From Halorubrum distributum JCM 10118 (lineage in GTDB: Archaea > Halobacteriota > Halobacteria > Halobacteriales > Haloferacaceae), in NCBI RefSeq assembly GCF_000337335.1, contig NZ_AOJN01000047.1, positions 73,387-137,386 of the forward strand: DNA of 64,000 nucleotides. Direction: 5' to 3'. A program made the translations under genes and the position numbers. Below the pieces are notes generated by a model. That model was not told where the DNA came from. It made no database searches and saw only the letters and a program-made list of their open reading frames with translations. This document shows positions 44,083 to 52,479 of the stretch, piece by piece; within the stretch, counting starts at the first letter, position 1; the number at the start of each line of letters is the position of its first letter.

Positions 44083-45219
44083 CTACTCCTCTTTCTCGAC
44101 TTCCGCGGGCGCCTCCTCGTCGTCCATCTCCTGGATGACCTCGTCCGCGGACCTGATGCTCGCGCCGGCGTCGCCCGCTTTCACGGCCTCGGCCTCCTTC
44201 TCGAGCTCCTCGACGTTCATCTCCGCGGACTCCTCGATCTGGCCGAGGATCTCGTCGATGTCGTCGAGCCCGAGCATCTTCCGGGTGTCGTCGTCGAACT
44301 CCTTGCCGTCGAGCCCCTCCATCTCCTGGACGTCGGAGCCGGAGAGGGCCTTGCCGTAGCGCCCCACCAGGCTCGTGAGCTCCTGCGGGAGGACGAAGGT
44401 GGTCGACTCGCCTTTGCCGATCTCCTCGAGGGTCTCCATGCCGCGCTCGATGATGGCGCGCTCGCCCATCGACTCCGCAGAGCGCGCGCGGAGGACGGTC
44501 GAGATGGCGTCCCCCTGCGCCTCGAGGATCTGCGACTGCTTTTCCCCCTGCGCGCGGATGATGTTGGACTGCTTGTCACCCTCGGCCTGCTCGACCGCGG
44601 AGCGGCGTTCCCCCTGCGCTTCGAGGATCATCGCGCGGCGGCGGCGCTCTGCGGAGGTCTGCTGCTCCATCGCCTGCTGGACGTCCTTCGAGGGGTTGAC
44701 CTCGCGGACCTCGACGCTCTCGACGCGGATCCCCCACTCGTCGGTGGGCTCGTCGAGCTCCTTGCGGATCTTCGCGTTGATCTCCTGCCGCTTGTTCAGC
44801 GTGTCGTCGAGCTCCATGTCGCCGAGGACGGCCCGGAGGGTGGTCTGCGCGAGGTTCGAGACGGCCTTCTTGTAGTCGTCGACCTCAAGGAACGCCTTCT
44901 TCGCGTCCATCACCTTGATGTAGACGACGGCGTCGGCGGTCACGGGGGAGTTGTCCCGCGTGATCGCCTCCTGGCGGGGGACGTCCAGCGTCTGGGTCCG
45001 CATGTCGAACGGGTACGTGCGGGAGACGAACGGCGGGATGAGGTTGATGCCCGGTTCGAGCAGCTTGCGGTACTCGCCGAAGACGGTGAGCGTCTTCTTC
45101 TCGTAGGCGTCGACGATCTCGAACGACTGCCAGAGCGTGACGACCACGAGCAGGAGCGCGAGCAGGCCGACGCTTACGAGCCCGAGACCGAGCCCGGCTT
45201 GGAGGGTGATCGGATCCAT
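44083..45219 (-). CDS. SPFH/band-7 protein (stomatin/paraslipin-like)
   Basis: A 378-residue membrane-associated scaffold. It has an N-terminal transmembrane helix (LGLVSVGLLALLLVVVTLW), an SPFH domain (about residues 35-190; IVDAYEKKTLTVFGEYRKLLEPGINLIPPF, then TLDVPRQEAITRDNSPVTADAVVYI), and a long coiled coil with Ala/Glu/Gln repeats (ILEAQGERRSAVEQAEGDKQSNII). The C-terminus is acidic. It oligomerises in membrane microdomains, usually with an NfeD partner; an NfeD gene lies at 3873-4481. Confidence 0.94.
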   Translation of the reverse strand: MDPITLQAGLGLGLVSVGLLALLLVVVTLWQSFEIVDAYEKKTLTVFGEYRKLLEPGINLIPPFVSRTYPFDMRTQTLDVPRQEAITRDNSPVTADAVVYIKVMDAKKAFLEVDDYKKAVSNLAQTTLRAVLGDMELDDTLNKRQEINAKIRKELDEPTDEWGIRVESVEVREVNPSKDVQQAMEQQTSAERRRRAMILEAQGERRSAVEQAEGDKQSNIIRAQGEKQSQILEAQGDAISTVLRARSAESMGERAIIERGMETLEEIGKGESTTFVLPQELTSLVGRYGKALSGSDVQEMEGLDGKEFDDDTRKMLGLDDIDEILGQIEESAEMNVEELEKEAEAVKAGDAGASIRSADEVIQEMDDEEAPAEVEKEE

Positions 45220-45334
45220 GCCTCCCGTTTAGGCCATCGCACGCTTAATAGTTCGCCCGCCCCCGAATCGGTGCGCCGTCTCCCGGTCGGCTCGTCGCGC
45301 TGGCGACCCCTGCGGACGGATCTGTCGAACGTCC

Positions 45335-45826
45335 TCACCCGCCCGCGTCGAGCTCCGCGGCGACGTTCTCCAGCGCCGCCCGGAGCTGCCGCTCGTTGAA
45401 CCGACGGATCACGGGCGCGCCGACCCGCGTGAGCGCGTTCTCCGGCAGGTCGTACGTCGCGGCGTACGTCAGCTTCGTCCCGCCGTCGACGGGGTCGAGC
45501 CGGAGGTCGATGGTGCCGGTGAGCCGGCCGCGGAGCTCGAACGCGTGGCGCTCGGGCGGCTCGTGGACCGTCTGGACGATCTCCCCGTCGATCCCGATCC
45601 CGGCCATCCGGTAGGTGTACGAAAGTCGCTTCCCGCCGTTCGCCAGCGGCTCGACGTCTCTCACGTCCGTGAGCCCGGGCGTGATCGCCGCGTGGTTCGC
45701 GGGGTCGTCGAGGAACGCGAACACGGACTCCGGATCGGCCGCGACGACGACGGCGTCGCTCGCGGCGAACGGGTCCGCTCCCGCGACGGACGGTTCGTCG
45801 CCCGGCTCCGGCTCCTCGTCGCTCAC
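45335..45826 (-). CDS. SRPBCC (START-like) family protein
   Basis: A 163-residue hydrophobic-ligand-binding fold. It begins with an acidic tail, then VVVAADPESVFAFLDDPANHAAITPGLTDVRDVEPLANG, the typical SRPBCC opening, and ends with the long helix RVGAPVIRRFNERQLRAALENVAAEL. CoxG-like members bind cofactors, lipids or pigments. It lies 34 nt downstream of bat on the same strand and may be co-transcribed with it, but no function follows. Confidence 0.85.
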   Translation of the reverse strand: MSDEEPEPGDEPSVAGADPFAASDAVVVAADPESVFAFLDDPANHAAITPGLTDVRDVEPLANGGKRLSYTYRMAGIGIDGEIVQTVHEPPERHAFELRGRLTGTIDLRLDPVDGGTKLTYAATYDLPENALTRVGAPVIRRFNERQLRAALENVAAELDAGG

Positions 45827-45860
45827 GCGTCGCCCCCCGAGGTCGCGGCGCGCTTCCGGC

Positions 45861-47870
45861 TCATTCGCCTGATCGGGGGTCGACGTACGCCTCGACCAGC
45901 TTGCGCTCGGCCGCGCGGAGGTGCTGGTGGAACGTCTGCCGGGTGATCCCCATCTGCTCCGCGATCTCCGAGCCGTCGACCGGTCGCGGCCACTCGAAGT
46001 AGCCGTTCAGCTCGGCGGTCTTCAGGGCGGCGCGCTGGCGCTCGGTGAGCCGCTCGTCGACCGCGGCCGCGAACTCCGCGACGGTGCGGTCGCGGCTCTC
46101 CCGTTCGACGCGCGACCGGAGTTCGACGCCCTCGTACTCGCCGCGGAACACGTCGAGGATCGACCGGACGTCGTGCTCGGGCGGCGCCTCGATCGTCAGG
46201 GTCGCTCCCTCAGGCGTGGCGGTCGCCTCGGCGACGACGCCGCCGTGGTCGGCCAGCTGCGTGAGCGGCGGCGACTCGGTGGCGGTGACGGCGAAGCTGA
46301 CGCCGTCGTTCGTCTCCGAGACGGTCCGCATCGATTCGACCAGCGGGAGGGCGGCGAGCTCGTCGAGGTCCGGGTCCTCGCCGTCGGCGTGGAAGTACAG
46401 CTCGCACGCGTCGTCGTCGAGCCGCGTCGTCCCGAGGTGGTCTACCTTCCCGCCGACCGCGTCGGCGATCCGGGCGAGCGGCCCCGTCGAGTCCCGTATC
46501 TCGACGACGAGCTCCACGACGCGGTCGGTCGTGAGCATCTCCGTCGTCTCGATGGAGTGGAGTCCGTTCGCGATCATCTTCCCGACCGACTCGCACACCC
46601 GTCGCTCGCGGCGGTCGAGCACGTCCGCGCCGCTGCCGTAGATCCCCAACAGGCCGTACTGGCGGTCGCCGTAGGTGAGCGGCACGACGAGGAGCCGCCG
46701 ACCGCCCGCGGACTTCGGTTCGAGCGGGCCGTCGGACGCGTCCTCTATCGACCCGGTCCGGAGCTCCTCGCTCTCGATCGCCTCCTGTACCTCCTGCGGC
46801 GTCTCGCTGACGTCGAACGCCGCGCCCGGCTCGACCGCCACGCCCTTCGCGGCGCGGATCTCGAGCCGCCCGGTCGCCGACGACACCTCGCCGATCCAAC
46901 CGCCTGCGTACCCCGGCTCGCCGGCGACGACCTCGCAGACGCGCTCGGGGATGACGTTCGGGTCCCGGTTCTCGACGAGGATGCGACTGATGTCGCTGAA
47001 GAGCCCGTTCACCCGACCGAGGACCCTGTCGAGCGAGCGCCGCTCAGTCGCGAGCTTCTCGGCGCGCTCCTCGGCGAGCCGCTCCGCCTCCTTTCGGTCG
47101 CTGATGTCGTTCTGGAAGCCGACGTAGTGGGCCAGGTCGCCGTCCTCGTCGTATATCGGCGCGACCGTCAGCTCGTTCCAGAAGGGCGTTCCGTCGCGCC
47201 GGTAGTTCCGTATCTCGACGGTCGCCTCCTCCTCGTTCGCGATCGCGTCCCCGATCTCCTCGACGGTCTCCGGGTCCGTCCCCGGTCCCTGGAGGAACCG
47301 CGGGTTGCGGCCGAGCGCCTCCTCGACCGGGTAGCCCGTGTGTTCCTCCCAGGCGTTGTTGACGTACACGAGGGGATAGTCCGGGAGGTCCGGGTCGCTG
47401 ATGCTGATCCCGATCGGCGCGTCCTCGACGGCCCGCGTCACGTCCGTCGCCGACGGCTCGTGGTCAGAGATGTCCCGTCGCGGCTCCGAGGTCGGGACTC
47501 CCGAACAGACCGTCGAGACGTCGGAGACGAGCTTATCGATCGACGCCGACCCGTTCTTCTGGAGGAACCTGTCGACGCCGTTCTCGAAGGCGGCCTCCGG
47601 CACCCCCTCCTCGTCCGTCTCCGTGAACATCACGACGGGCACGCCGGCGTCGGACTCTTCGATTGCGGTCGCGAGGGCCACCCCGTCGTCGCCGTCCAGC
47701 GCGTACTCGCTGACGACGCAGTCGTACTCCCCGGTCGTTGCCTTTGCGACCGCGGACGCCGCGGTGTCCGTGCGGGTCACGTCGAACCCCGCGGCCCCGA
47801 GCGCCGTCTCGATCCGATCGCTCCCCTCCTCCGGGTGGACGAGGAGCGCTCGAGCGTTCGCCATGGGCAT
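45861..47870 (-). CDS. bat: Bat-type regulator: receiver-like, LOV-like PAS, GAF and HTH
   Basis: A 669-residue soluble activator, probably of opsin and retinal genes nearby. Domains: receiver-like (1-125) in which the phospho-acceptor Asp is Glu55 (CVVSEYAL); a LOV-like PAS (about 150-260) with GRNPRFLQG at 187-195, where the photoactive Cys is Pro190 while the FMN-contact residues Asn222 (NYRRDG), Asn232 (FWNEL) and Gln253 (GFQND) are kept; a coiled coil; a GAF domain (about 290-420); the bacterio-opsin activator domain (about 450-600); and an HTH_10 (DGSEIAEQMGITRQTFHQHL). An alternative ATG lies two codons downstream. It is 3 kb from bop. Confidence 0.9.
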   Translation of the reverse strand: MPMANARALLVHPEEGSDRIETALGAAGFDVTRTDTAASAVAKATTGEYDCVVSEYALDGDDGVALATAIEESDAGVPVVMFTETDEEGVPEAAFENGVDRFLQKNGSASIDKLVSDVSTVCSGVPTSEPRRDISDHEPSATDVTRAVEDAPIGISISDPDLPDYPLVYVNNAWEEHTGYPVEEALGRNPRFLQGPGTDPETVEEIGDAIANEEEATVEIRNYRRDGTPFWNELTVAPIYDEDGDLAHYVGFQNDISDRKEAERLAEERAEKLATERRSLDRVLGRVNGLFSDISRILVENRDPNVIPERVCEVVAGEPGYAGGWIGEVSSATGRLEIRAAKGVAVEPGAAFDVSETPQEVQEAIESEELRTGSIEDASDGPLEPKSAGGRRLLVVPLTYGDRQYGLLGIYGSGADVLDRRERRVCESVGKMIANGLHSIETTEMLTTDRVVELVVEIRDSTGPLARIADAVGGKVDHLGTTRLDDDACELYFHADGEDPDLDELAALPLVESMRTVSETNDGVSFAVTATESPPLTQLADHGGVVAEATATPEGATLTIEAPPEHDVRSILDVFRGEYEGVELRSRVERESRDRTVAEFAAAVDERLTERQRAALKTAELNGYFEWPRPVDGSEIAEQMGITRQTFHQHLRAAERKLVEAYVDPRSGE

Positions 47871-48069
47871 CCGTTCGCACCCATACGGGTTAACGGTTGC
47901 CTACGTTCCGAGGGTCCGAAGCCTCGGCGTCCGACCGGCCGACCGCGGGGGCCGTCGGGGCGCGACTGTCCAGTTAGGCCCGGGTACTTTGAGGTCGCTG
48001 GGCGTGAGATCGACGCATGGTGTCGACTATCGCCGCCGAGGAGCCATCCCGCGAGCGGGCCCACGAACC

Positions 48070-50154
48070 ATGAGCGTGCGCGTCCCCGTCCGGGAGCCCC
48101 CCACGTCCGTTCCCGGCGACCGCGTGGGGCTCCCCGAGGCCGTCCTCGCCGACCTCGGGATCGGCCTCGGCGATTCGGTGACCGTCGAGGGCGCGCGGCG
48201 CGTCGCCGCCCCGGTCGTCGCGGTCGACGGCGGGGCCCGGGCCGTCTTCCTCCCCGAGCGGCTCCGGCGGACGGCCGGGGTCGAGCCGGGCGACGCCGCG
48301 ACCGTGGCGGCGTCGTCCCTCCCGGTCGCCTCCTCGGTCACGCTGCGGCTCCGCCAGTCGGTCGACCTGGAGCGGAGCGAGGACGCGATCCGCCGCCGGC
48401 TCGATCGGCGCGCGGTCGCCGTCGGCGACGAGGTCGAGGTCACCCGCCTCGGCGGCGCGCTCACGCTCCGGTTCGACGTGCGGGACGTGGCCCCCACCTC
48501 GCCGGCGGTCGTCGGCGACGAGACCGAGATCACCGTCGCGGCCGACGACGGGGCGCCGGCGGTCGAGGCCGAGCGCCCCGGCGGGACCGGCGCCGGCGAC
48601 GGCTTCGTCCCGACGGCGACGTTCGAGCGCCTCCGGGACGCGGTCGCGACCCGGTTCGACGCGGCCGAGACGTTCGAGTCCGCGGGCTCGTCGACGCTGG
48701 GGCTGCTCCTCCACGGCCCGCGCGGGTCGGGGAAGACGACGCTCGTCGAGGCCGTCGCGGCCGCGACCGACGCGTCGCTCGTCCGCACCTCCGCGGCCCG
48801 GCTCCGGGGCGAGCGCGCGAGCGACCAGTCGGACGGGCTCGACCGCGTCGTCGAGGCCGTCCCGGCCGGAGAGCCGACCGTGGTCCTCCTCGACGACCTC
48901 GAGGCGCTCGGGGCCGACGACGGCGGGGGCTCCGCGCTCGCCGACCGCCTCCGCTCGACCGTCGACGAGCTCCGCGATGGGGACCGAACGGTCGTGATAG
49001 GCGTGGCGACGGACCCGAACGCCGTGCCGTCGGCGCTGCGCCGCGGCGGGCGGTTCGACCGCGAGATGGTGGTCGAGCCCCTGACGACCGCCGAGCGACG
49101 CGACGCGCTCGAAGCCCTCTGCGAGGGCGCACCGCTCGCGATGGACGTCGACTTCGATGGCGTCGCCGCGCGGCTCAACGGCTACGTGTTCGCCGACCTA
49201 GCCGTCCTCGTGGACGCGGCCCTGGAGCGGGCGGTCCGCCGCGACGGCCGGACCGCGATCCGGATGGCCGACTTCGAGGCCGCGCTCGACGACGTCGAGC
49301 CCACCGGGCTCCGCGAGGTCACCGTCGAGTTCCCCGCGGTCGGCTGGGACGAGGTCGGCGGCCTCGACGACGCCAAGCGCGAGCTGGTGCGCGCGGTGTA
49401 CTGGCCGCTGGAGTACGCCGACCGCTTCGCGGCGCTGGGGATCGACCCGCCCTCCGGCGTGCTCCTGTACGGGCCGCCCGGCACCGGGAAGACGCTGCTC
49501 GCCCGCGCGGCGGCGAGCCTCAGCGACGCGAACTTCATCCCGGTGAACGGGCCCGAGCTGCTCGACAAGTACGTCGGCGCGAGCGAGCAGGCCGTGCGCG
49601 ACCTGTTCGCGACGGCGCGCGAGAACGCGCCGGCGGTGATCTTCTTCGACGAGGTCGACGCCATCTCGCCGAAGCGCCGGGGCGACGACACCGGCGCCGG
49701 CGAGCGCGTGGTGTCGCAGCTGCTGACCGAGCTCGACGGGCTGGAGCCGCTCACCGACGTGGTGGTGATCGCGGCGACGAACCGCCCGGACAACATCGAC
49801 GAGGCGCTGTTGCGCCCCGGTCGCATCGAGAAGGCGGTCGAGACGCCGCTCCCGGACCGCGAGGCGCGCCGCGATATCCTGCGGATCCACGCGCAGGAGA
49901 TGCCGGTGGCGTCGGGCGTCGACCTCGACTCCCTCGCCGACCGCACGGCCGGGTACAGCGGCGGCGACCTCGCGGCCTTGGTCCGCGAGGCCGGGCTGCT
50001 CGCCATCGAGGACGCCATCGTCGACGACGGGCCGCCCGCCGACCCGACCGTCGGGCGCGACCACTTCGAGCGCGCCTTGGCCGAGACGTCGCCGTCGACG
50101 AGCGACGGGCGCGCGGACGCCGAGCGAGCGGGACGCGACTCGCCGGCGGAGTGA
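48070..50154 (+). CDS. CDC48-family AAA ATPase with divergent first ATPase domain
   Basis: A 694-residue unfoldase. Residues 1-165 look like a CDC48 N-domain (double-psi barrel; VGLPEAVLADLGIGLGDSVTVEG). D1 has Walker A HGPRGSGKTTL but Walker B reads VVLLDDLEAL, so the catalytic Glu is Asp, and sensor-1 reads VATDPNAV rather than ATN. D2 is canonical: YGPPGTGKTLLARA, VIFFDEVDAISPKRRG, AATNRPDNIDEALLRPGRIE. Hydrolysis probably resides mainly in D2. CDC48 is known to feed the proteasome. It is divergent from bat and sits between bat and bop. Confidence 0.93.
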   Translation: MSVRVPVREPPTSVPGDRVGLPEAVLADLGIGLGDSVTVEGARRVAAPVVAVDGGARAVFLPERLRRTAGVEPGDAATVAASSLPVASSVTLRLRQSVDLERSEDAIRRRLDRRAVAVGDEVEVTRLGGALTLRFDVRDVAPTSPAVVGDETEITVAADDGAPAVEAERPGGTGAGDGFVPTATFERLRDAVATRFDAAETFESAGSSTLGLLLHGPRGSGKTTLVEAVAAATDASLVRTSAARLRGERASDQSDGLDRVVEAVPAGEPTVVLLDDLEALGADDGGGSALADRLRSTVDELRDGDRTVVIGVATDPNAVPSALRRGGRFDREMVVEPLTTAERRDALEALCEGAPLAMDVDFDGVAARLNGYVFADLAVLVDAALERAVRRDGRTAIRMADFEAALDDVEPTGLREVTVEFPAVGWDEVGGLDDAKRELVRAVYWPLEYADRFAALGIDPPSGVLLYGPPGTGKTLLARAAASLSDANFIPVNGPELLDKYVGASEQAVRDLFATARENAPAVIFFDEVDAISPKRRGDDTGAGERVVSQLLTELDGLEPLTDVVVIAATNRPDNIDEALLRPGRIEKAVETPLPDREARRDILRIHAQEMPVASGVDLDSLADRTAGYSGGDLAALVREAGLLAIEDAIVDDGPPADPTVGRDHFERALAETSPSTSDGRADAERAGRDSPAE

Positions 50155-50197
50155 GCGGCCGGCAGGGACCCGGACTCCCCGGCCGACGAACCTCGCC

Positions 50198-50422
50198 TTA
50201 CTCCGGCTCTTCGTGGAGGTTCAGGACGAAGTAGACAACGCCGCCCATGGCGAGTAGCTCCAGGGCCGCCATCGTCCAGAACCGGACGTTCAGTCCGCCG
50301 CTCGGCTCCTGTAGCGTCGGGATCAGGAAGATACCGACGAGAGCGATCACGGCGCACGCGGCCAGCCCGACCACGGACCGGGTATTCATCACTGGCGGCT
50401 GTTCGGTGGGAGTGTCAGTCAT
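50198..50422 (-). CDS. Small two-helix membrane protein downstream of bop
   Basis: A 74-residue protein with two membrane helices (SVVGLAACAVIALVGIFLI and FWTMAALELLAMGGVVYFVL) and short polar ends. It begins 65 nt after the bop stop on the same strand, so it may be co-transcribed with the proton pump. I know no function for it. It could assist folding, trimer packing or regulation of the rhodopsin; this is speculation. Confidence 0.75.
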   Translation of the reverse strand: MTDTPTEQPPVMNTRSVVGLAACAVIALVGIFLIPTLQEPSGGLNVRFWTMAALELLAMGGVVYFVLNLHEEPE

Positions 50423-50487
50423 GTCGAAAAATGAACGGTGGAAACGGTTGAACCGTGTTGTTCGGTCGCGTCGAGTCCGCCGGCCGA

Positions 50488-51264
50488 TCAGTCCGCGGCG
50501 GAGGCCTCAGCGCCCGCGGAGGGCTCCGGGGCCTCGGTGTCGCCGAGGATCGCGCGGCTGCGGAGCAGGATGAAGCCGAAGCCGACCTTGGCGGTCACGT
50601 CGAGAACCATGAACAGGAGGGTCTCGATGCCGAGGCCGACGACGCCGGCTCCCTCAGTACCGATGATCCAGAGGATCGGGTACGCGGTCCAGAGGACGAG
50701 CACCAACGCGGTCAGCGTGTTGAACGTGCTCGCGACTTCGGGGCCGCGCTCCTTCGCCGCGGCGCGCAGGCTCGTGGCGAGGAAGTACAGCACGACGATC
50801 ATGCAGATCGTGCTGAACAGCCACCAGGAGTACCGCGCGAGCGGCGTGTGCGAGAGCGCGCCGATGAGGCCGGTGACGATCATCAGCGCGTCGACGCCGA
50901 CGAGCGTCCCGATGCTCACGCGGTCGACCTTCGCCAGCAGCGCGAGGTCGAGCAGCAGCAGCGGCGTGGTGAACAGCCAGTCCGCGTACCGCGCGTAGTA
51001 GATGTCGAGCACTTCTCCGGCGACCGTGACTTCCGTCAGGCCGATTCCGAAGAACATCGACAGGTACGCCGCCGACGCGATCCCCGGCACGAGGATCGTA
51101 ATCGAGTAGTACTCACGGGCCTCCTTGTCGGTGACCCCCCATCCTTTGACGATGAAGTAGAAGGTCCCGATGAGCATTAGTAGCGTGCCTATACCCAACC
51201 AAAGCGTCTCGGGACGTCCGTCCCCGAGCAGGTCGTATCCCGCCTGTAGCGCTATCGGGTCCAT
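50488..51264 (-). CDS. bop: Bacteriorhodopsin (archaerhodopsin-type proton pump)
   Basis: A 258-residue light-driven proton pump. Helix C is [21 protein letters not shown] with proton acceptor Asp95 and donor Asp106. Retinal Lys226 lies in [16 protein letters not shown], with counter-ion Asp222. Proton-release Glu204 and Glu214 are present. The mature start is [13 protein letters not shown], after the short precursor MDPIAL. The ATG at 51264 matches known archaerhodopsin precursors; an in-frame GTG two codons upstream is less likely. The sequence closely resembles Halorubrum archaerhodopsins, supporting the genus assignment. A small membrane-protein gene follows. Confidence 0.98.
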   Translation of the reverse strand: MDPIALQAGYDLLGDGRPETLWLGIGTLLMLIGTFYFIVKGWGVTDKEAREYYSITILVPGIASAAYLSMFFGIGLTEVTVAGEVLDIYYARYADWLFTTPLLLLDLALLAKVDRVSIGTLVGVDALMIVTGLIGALSHTPLARYSWWLFSTICMIVVLYFLATSLRAAAKERGPEVASTFNTLTALVLVLWTAYPILWIIGTEGAGVVGLGIETLLFMVLDVTAKVGFGFILLRSRAILGDTEAPEPSAGAEASAAD

Positions 51265-51275
51265 ACCCACCTCAT

Positions 51276-51290
51276 GATATACCGTATACT
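51276..51290 (-). promoter_or_regulatory. bop promoter region
   Basis: On the minus strand AGTATACGGTATATCA lies about 12-26 nt before the ATG at 51264. The AGTATAC part is the likelier TATA box, giving a near-leaderless transcript, as known for bop genes. The 150 nt further upstream separate bop from the divergent zinc-ribbon gene and would hold any Bat-binding site. Confidence 0.45.
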
Positions 51291-51442
51291 CTATTCAGAT
51301 CGATGCCAACCCAGTCAGGTATCGGCGTCCGCGGGCGGTCGACCGTCGGGGTCCCTCGGTGGTCGCTGCCCCCGTCGCGTTGCCCGTCGGGGGATACGTT
51401 GTCGGCCCGAAAGTAATCAACCTGGGGCCCCAGTGATGCTGT

Positions 51443-51823
51443 ATGGCCGACGACGACACCGAAGCGGAGGCGGAGTCGACGACAGAAACCACCGCGGAGC
51501 GAGAGGACGAAACGGAGGCGGTCGACGACGTCACCATCGACGTCGAGGCGATCGACGAGTACGAGCAGCGCATCGAGGAGCTGTCCACCGCGGTCGAGGA
51601 GCGCGACGAGACGATCGAGGAGCTCCGGTCGGTCGTCGAAGAGCAGTCCGAACAGATAGACAAGCTGGAGAACCAGTTCCTCGATCTGTCCGCGCGGGTC
51701 GCGGACGGCCGGAATCTCGGGGTCTGCCCCGAGTGTAACGGCCCCACGGAAAAGAAGGAGCGGCTGTTCCGGTCGGACACGATCGAGTGCACGCGCTGCG
51801 GCGAAGTGATCCACACGTACTGA
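51443..51823 (+). CDS. Acidic coiled-coil protein with C-terminal zinc ribbon
   Basis: A 126-residue protein. Residues 1-35 are acidic. Residues about 36-88 are a coiled coil (YEQRIEELSTAVEERDETIEELRSVVEEQ). Residues about 93-126 form a zinc ribbon with CPEC and CTRC. It is divergent from bop, separated by 178 nt. In Halobacterium a small zinc-finger protein (Brz) regulates bop; this protein is larger and the link is only positional. It may also be an unrelated nucleic-acid-binding protein. Confidence 0.82.
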   Translation: MADDDTEAEAESTTETTAEREDETEAVDDVTIDVEAIDEYEQRIEELSTAVEERDETIEELRSVVEEQSEQIDKLENQFLDLSARVADGRNLGVCPECNGPTEKKERLFRSDTIECTRCGEVIHTY

Positions 51824-52012
51824 GCCCGTTCCGAACCCCTCGCTCTCCGCTCAGCGCGTCGCCGAACGGACACGCGGCTCCGTCGAACCCTCACAGGTGA
51901 CGCGTTCTGAACTGGCGCTGGTCAGTGCAGACGTACCGGCGAGCGATAGCGGGAGTGAGTATCGCAGATCGGCGGCCGCGATGTGGTATTTAAATACCCA
52001 CGGGCGACGGCG

Positions 52013-52305
52013 ACGAGCTCTTATAAAAGGGGTGCGGTGGCGCGCCCGCGAGCGGCCGGAGCGAAGCGGAGACCGCGAGGCTGGGGAGGCGTGAGGTGCG
52101 GTTGCTGTGCGTTCCCGCGAGCGAAGCGAGCGGGAGCACGGAAGCCGCAGCCCGCACAGCGACCGAAGGGAGCGAGCAGGAACGTCTTCCGGTGGGGCGG
52201 GACTCAAAGGGGCAGCCGTCGAGGCGGGACTTTGGAGGCACTCGCCGCAGTAGCGTCTCACTTATAAACAGCCGACAGGGACACCGCAATTCCACTTATA
52301 AATGG
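52013..52305 (+). repeat. Dispersed structured element, copy F (decayed)
   Basis: Plus-strand copy between the zinc-ribbon gene and brp. A TTATAAAA box lies at 52021-52028. The conserved start GCGGTGGCGCG is present, but P1 is lost; P2 is reduced. The linker GAGGCTGGGGAGGCGTGAGG and GGGACTCAAAGGGGCAG remain, with an extra 80-nt insertion between them containing a CCCGC/GCGGG hairpin. P3 is deleted: the left flank joins almost directly to GGGACTTTGGAGGC. Two CTTATAAA boxes (52261 and 52295 regions) mark what is left of the tandem units. Confidence 0.72.
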
Positions 52306-52420
52306 CCTCACTCACAACGTACTACACTCACTCCCGAAACCGATCAGGAAACACTCTTCGGCGACCGACCGTTTCAGACGAAATTCATCCGAAAAGTGGG
52401 GGTTCCGACAGAGCCGAGAA

Positions 52421-52427
52421 TATAAAA
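52421..52427 (+). promoter_or_regulatory. TATA box of brp/blh
   Basis: TATAAAA lies 53-59 nt before the brp ATG at 52480, predicting a start near 52447 and a leader of about 30 nt. It is separate from the TATA-like boxes of repeat copy F about 120 nt upstream. Confidence 0.55.
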
Positions 52428-52479
52428 GACCGAATAATGGCGACGAGGCCCTAACCCTCTAACGCCCCTAACGACACCC

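Noticed and set aside
45921-50234. 1437-residue open frame on the plus strand
   Set aside because: It runs antisense to bat and out of frame with the CDC48-like gene; composition (Arg, Gly, Val, Ala) is a high-GC shadow.
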